This document shows, piece by piece, positions 6,370 through 9,136 of a stretch of DNA of 9,136 nt; the first letter of the stretch is position 1; every line of letters starts with the position of its first letter. The DNA comes from an uncultured Lachnospiraceae bacterium. GTDB lineage: Bacteria; Bacillota_A; Clostridia; Lachnospirales; Lachnospiraceae. The stretch spans positions 1 through 9,136 of the forward strand of contig USJM01000064.1 in NCBI GenBank assembly GCA_900555005.1. The letters run 5' to 3'. The position numbers and the translations under genes are program-made. Below the pieces are notes generated by a model, which saw only the letters and a program-made list of their open reading frames with translations, was not told the origin of the DNA and did no database searches.

Positions 6370-7034
6370 TTACTTGCGGTGATCGGTCTTCTGTGCCACC
6401 TTCATACCGATCATCTGGAAGATCTGGAACAGCACAACGAGAATAACAATTGTCCACCCCAGGAAGACCATGTTGCCTCTCTGGTATCCGTACATCTTCG
6501 CGTCTGCACCGAGTCCGCCACCGCCGATCGTACCGGCCATTGCCGTATATCCGAGCACCGTTCCAAGCGTGATCGTTGCTCCGACAATCAGCGAAGTCTT
6601 GGCTTCCGGCAGCAGGACACGGAAGATAATGGTCCAGTTATTGGCCCCCATTGAGCGTGCCGCCTCCACAACTCCCTTGTCGACCTCGTCAAGAGAGGAT
6701 TCAACCATCCTGGAAATGTACGGAGCCGCTGAGATGACAAGCGGAATAATCGTCGCAGTTGGTCCATAGCTCTTTCCGATCAGCCATCTTGTAAACGGAA
6801 TCAGAATCATCAGCAGGATGATGAACGGAATACTTCTCATGATATTCGTGACCACGTCGATGATCCTGTAGATCACCGGGTGCGGAGAAACGCCGTCCTT
6901 GTCTGTAACCGTCAGGATAATTCCAAGCGGCAGTCCGATCAGATATCCAAACAGGGTGGATACCAGGGTCATATAATTGTCGCCCCGGTATCTGTTGCAA
7001 GCAGGTTCCAGAGCTGGGCATTCATCTGATTCAT
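6370..7034 (-). CDS. metI: Methionine ABC transporter permease MetI (one apparent 1-base deletion near the N terminus)
   Basis: This is the membrane channel subunit of MetNIQ. The proper start is the ATG at 7034-7032, overlapping the metN stop by one base (TGATG), which implies translational coupling; it reads MNQMNAQLWNLLATDTGATI. The frame then hits a stop near 6972-6975; restoring one T in an ATT-TAT context gives TIYMTLVSTLFGYLIGLPLG, the normal MetI continuation. Corrected length is 221 residues, matching the family. Five or so hydrophobic helices follow, with the ATPase-contacting EAA loop EAARSMGANNWTIIFRVLLP and the conserved GYTAMAGTIGGGGLG. The C terminus reads QMIGMKVAQKTDHRK. The longer open frame beginning at 7059 is an artefact of the break: its first residues overlap metN and have no permease similarity. 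The same 1-base-loss pattern seen elsewhere in the contig points to a sequencing error. Confidence 0.92.
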
Positions 7035-8056
7035 CAGTCATCCACCTCCTCGAGTTCAAGTCCTCTGTCTTTCAAATAATTTTCCATCTTGAAACGAAGA
7101 TCCCGGTCATCCGGCAGCTGCAGGACCATCTCTCCCTTCGCAACTCCGCCGACATTCCTGGTGTTTGCCAGCAGGATATTGACCGGGTGGCCGAACTGCA
7201 GAATCATGTTGGCGATGACCGGCTCAAATGCCGAATTCTCGCTGAATACAATCCGGATCTTCTGTCCTTCCGTGATCTCATCAACCTGCGCCGCGGCAGA
7301 GGAGACCTCTCCCCGGGCATCCCTGAGAATCAGCTCCCTTGCGGCATGGGACTTCGGATGTGCAAAAATATCCGTGACAAGCCCGTTTTCAACAAGATGC
7401 CCATTTTCAATGATGGCGACACGGTTGCAGATCTTCTGAATCACAGCCATCTGATGGGTGATGATCACAATTGTAATGCCAAGCTTTTCGTTGATCTCTT
7501 TCAGAAGGCTCAGAATAGACTCCGTTGTCTGAGGGTCAAGCGCAGAGGTTGCCTCGTCGCAGAGCAGAATGCTGGGGTCACAAGCCAGCGCTCTGGCGAT
7601 GGCCACCCTCTGCTTCTGACCTCCTGACAGCTGACTCGGATAACTCTTCGCCTTCTCTGCCAGACCAACAATCTCGAGCAGCTCCTGTGCCCTTTTCCTG
7701 GCTTCCTTTTTCGGCTTGCCCTGGATCGTCAGTGGAAAACAAATGTTCTCAATGGAATTCTTCTGCCCAAGCAGATTGAAATTCTGGAAGATCATCGCAA
7801 TCTTCATCCGCTGCTTCCGCAGCTGCTTCTCGTCCATGGCCCCGAGTTCCCGGCCCTCGACGAACACCTGTCCCTCCGTTGGCTTCTCCAGAAAGTTCAG
7901 GCAGCGCACAAGTGTGCTTTTTCCTGCCCCTGACATTCCGATGATTCCATAGATATCTCCCTTCTCTACGGTCAGGTTGATATCACTCAAGGCATCGACC
8001 TTTAAATCCTTCTGTGTGAAGGTTTTTGACAAGTGCCTTACTTCGATCTCACTCAT
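7034..8056 (-). CDS. metN: Methionine ABC transporter ATP-binding protein MetN
   Basis: This cytoplasmic ATPase powers methionine import through MetI. The chosen start, MSEIEVRHLSKTF at 8056, follows GAGGGGAC; an ATG/GTG-type start 6 codons upstream lacks homology. Counting from it: Walker A GMSGAGKST at 40-48, Q-loop FQNFNLL with Gln 91, ABC signature LSGGQKQRVA from 143, Walker B ILLCDEATSALDP from 163, and H-loop ITHQM with His 201. Residues from about 265 to the end form the NIL (ACT-like) domain that in E. coli MetN binds methionine and shuts down transport when the pool is high (trans-inhibition); here the segment includes EPVIANMILQFGHPVNILLA and GEMVLQLPDDRDLRFKMENY. Length is 340 residues, normal and unbroken. 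Its stop overlaps the metI start. The NIL domain makes a methionine role much more likely than other amino-acid importers. Confidence 0.95.
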   Translation of the reverse strand: MSEIEVRHLSKTFTQKDLKVDALSDINLTVEKGDIYGIIGMSGAGKSTLVRCLNFLEKPTEGQVFVEGRELGAMDEKQLRKQRMKIAMIFQNFNLLGQKNSIENICFPLTIQGKPKKEARKRAQELLEIVGLAEKAKSYPSQLSGGQKQRVAIARALACDPSILLCDEATSALDPQTTESILSLLKEINEKLGITIVIITHQMAVIQKICNRVAIIENGHLVENGLVTDIFAHPKSHAARELILRDARGEVSSAAAQVDEITEGQKIRIVFSENSAFEPVIANMILQFGHPVNILLANTRNVGGVAKGEMVLQLPDDRDLRFKMENYLKDRGLELEEVDD

Positions 8057-8085
8057 ACAGTCCCCTCTTCCCATTCAAAACTTGG

Positions 8086-8137
8086 CTGCAAACGCAGGCA
8101 GGCCGGTTATACCGCGCATGCCTCGATTCATTTGCAG
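8086..8137 (-). ncRNA. Nested inverted repeats in the metN 5' leader
   Basis: Three short inverted repeats nest on one another: CTGCAAA/TTTGCAG (8131-8137 with 8086-8092), AGGCA/TGCCT (8119-8123 with 8096-8100) and CGGT/ACCG (8111-8114 with 8104-8107) around an ATA loop. If transcription starts near 8142, this would fold at the very 5' end of the metN mRNA. Internal loops are large and no strong T tract follows, so it could be chance. It is not an S-box or a recognisable T-box on this strand. Confidence 0.35.
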
Positions 8138-8148
8138 TCAGCCTTTCG

Positions 8149-8157
8149 ATTGTATCA
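8149..8157 (-). promoter_or_regulatory. Extended -10 promoter element for metN-metI
   Basis: TGATACAAT on the minus strand is a TGN-extended -10 (TACAAT). No good -35 is seen at 16-18 bp, but an imperfect inverted repeat (AACATCCGG at 8162-8170 with CCGGAAATGTT at 8179-8189) occupies that region and could bind a regulator. Predicted leader length is about 86 bases. Confidence 0.5.
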
Positions 8158-8230
8158 TAAAAACATCCGGCGGACGTCCCGGAAATGTTGCTGCCTGCAC
8201 GTTCAGCCTTTTCATTTTTCTTGAGCCGGC

Positions 8231-8247
8231 TATAGGCCTGACTTATA
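8231..8247. promoter_or_regulatory. MET-box-like LysR-type regulator site between lysR and metN
   Basis: TATAG-GCCTGAC-TTATA has T-N11-A geometry and the same spacing as the metQ site; with one flanking base each side, CTATA-N9-TATAG is an exact 5-bp inverted repeat (8230-8248). Shared flanks (GGCTATAG in both sites on opposite orientations) strengthen the match. It lies just upstream of a possible lysR -10 (TACACT, 8269-8274) and about 97 bases upstream of the predicted metN start. That suits autoregulation of lysR, and less clearly activation of metN. Confidence 0.55.
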
Positions 8248-8316
8248 GCAATTCTCCGGAATCTGTGCTACACTCGGGGCTGATCCAGCAAATGTTAACG
8301 GAAAGGGGCATCTGCC

Positions 8317-9136
8317 ATGACACTTCAGCAGCTTCGCTACGCCGTCACCATCGCAGACAGCGGGAGCATGAATGAGGCGGCGCACCGGCTGTTCATCACC
8401 CAGCCATCACTCTCCAGCACCATCAAAGACCTTGAAAGGGAGCTGGGACTGACCCTCTTCATCCGCTCCAATCGTGGAATTTCCATCACGCAGGAAGGGG
8501 AAGAGTTTCTGGGCTATGCCCGTCAGCTGATGGAGCAGTACAGCCTCCTTGAGGATCGTTTTCTCGACCGCTCTCAGCGGAAAACAAAGTTCAGCGTCTC
8601 TGCCCAGCATTATTCTTTCGCTGTGAAGGCCTTCATCGAGACAGTCCATGTGTACGGTCTTGATCACTACGAGTTTGCCATCCACGAGACAAAGACACAC
8701 GATGTCATGACACACGTGCGGAATATGAAAAGCGAGATCGGCGTACTGTATCTGAATGACTTCAACCGGGATGCCCTGACAAAGCTGTTCCATGAGTATG
8801 ACCTGGAGTTTCATCCGCTCTTTGACTGTGATGTCTCCGTCTACCTGTGGAAAAATCATCCGCTCGCCTGCCAGAAAGAAATCTCAATCGAACAGCTGCA
8901 GCCTTATCCGGTGCTGTCCTTCGAGCAGGGCGATTATAATTCCTTCTATTTTGCAGAGGAAGTGCTCAGCACCTGCGAATACCCCAAGATCATCAAGGCC
9001 GACGACCGGGCAACGCTGCTAAACCTCATGGTCGGGCTGAATGCCTACACACTTTGCTCCGGCATCATTACGGAGGACCTCAACGGAAGCGATTATGTGG
9101 CTGTCCCGCTGACAGGAGAAAACCGAATGACCATCG
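8317..9136 (+). CDS. LysR-family transcriptional regulator, C terminus beyond the window
   Basis: This DNA-binding regulator is divergent from metN; 273 codons are seen in one open frame and perhaps 20-30 are missing. GGAAAGGGG (8301-8308... about eight bases before the ATG) is the ribosome-binding site. The winged helix-turn-helix occupies residues 1-60: MTLQQLRYAVTIADSGSMNE, AAHRLFITQPSLSSTIKDLE, then RELGLTLFIRSNRGISITQEG, all canonical LysR. The effector-binding domain begins about residue 90 (KFSVSAQHYSFAVKAFIETV) and includes the family-typical stretches IGVLYL and VYLWKNHPLA. Divergent placement next to its targets is typical of this family. Together with two MET-box-like sites at metN/lysR and metQ, I infer that it controls methionine uptake, in the manner of MtaR/MetR. 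The inducer (for example homocysteine, methionine or O-acetylserine) cannot be read from the sequence. CmbR/CysB-like control of sulfur uptake is the main alternative. Confidence 0.9.
   Translation, partial: MTLQQLRYAVTIADSGSMNEAAHRLFITQPSLSSTIKDLERELGLTLFIRSNRGISITQEGEEFLGYARQLMEQYSLLEDRFLDRSQRKTKFSVSAQHYSFAVKAFIETVHVYGLDHYEFAIHETKTHDVMTHVRNMKSEIGVLYLNDFNRDALTKLFHEYDLEFHPLFDCDVSVYLWKNHPLACQKEISIEQLQPYPVLSFEQGDYNSFYFAEEVLSTCEYPKIIKADDRATLLNLMVGLNAYTLCSGIITEDLNGSDYVAVPLTGENRMTI

Noticed and set aside
7035..7059. metI starting at 7059
   Set aside because: That frame is only joined to the MetI frame because of the missing base; its N terminus has no permease similarity, whereas ATG 7034 gives MNQMNAQLWNLL and coupling to metN.
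8104..8117. T-box-like sequence (GGTTATACCGCG) on the plus strand ahead of lysR
   Set aside because: Only partial match to the T-box core, no specifier stem or terminator/antiterminator pair seen, and it probably lies upstream of the lysR transcript.
8057..8316. S-box (SAM-I) riboswitch ahead of metN
   Set aside because: No conserved S-box core motifs found on the minus strand of this intergenic region.

Overview
The window joins two unrelated genomes and looks like a gut-metagenome contig. Positions 1 to about 1220 are Bacteroidetes-like: the 3' end of an S46 dipeptidyl-peptidase gene converges on the 3' end of an ahpF-type alkyl hydroperoxide reductase gene. From about 1200 to the end the genes are Firmicutes-like, probably Clostridia/Lachnospiraceae, judged from gene content, Gram-positive ribosome-binding sites and a lipobox on PotD. 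The switch happens inside two coding sequences on opposite strands, across about 20 bases that fit both proteins. That pattern suggests an assembly or read chimera, not a natural border.

Layout of the Firmicutes-like part: potB (last 33 codons), potC and potD form a spermidine/putrescine ABC uptake operon ending in a hairpin terminator at about 3383-3410. An RluA-type pseudouridine synthase follows, then a TetR-family regulator with its own promoter. A strong hairpin at 5210-5243 serves as a bidirectional terminator against the opposing methionine-uptake locus. That locus reads leftward as metN (ATPase), metI (permease) and metQ (binding protein). A divergent LysR-type regulator starts at 8317 and runs off the end.

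The most interesting biology is the regulation of the met locus. Two 17-bp sites of the form TATAG-N7-(C/T)TATA, resembling the streptococcal MetR/MtaR MET-box, lie in the lysR/metN intergenic region and upstream of metQ. The metQ promoter also carries a perfect 10-bp-arm palindrome abutting its -35 box, and its leader can fold into a long hairpin. I infer that the LysR protein controls both metN-metI and a separately promoted metQ. No SAM (S-box) riboswitch is seen. The encoded MetQ has no cysteine and therefore no lipid anchor.

Seven breaks in five genes (S46 peptidase twice, potC, potD, rluA twice, metI) are all consistent with loss of one base; several fall in short homopolymers. Restoring one base each gives proteins of normal length. 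They are best read as sequencing deletions, so these genes should be treated as probably functional in the source organisms. I found no CRISPR array, mobile element, tRNA or rRNA, and no convincing new defence or metabolic system.
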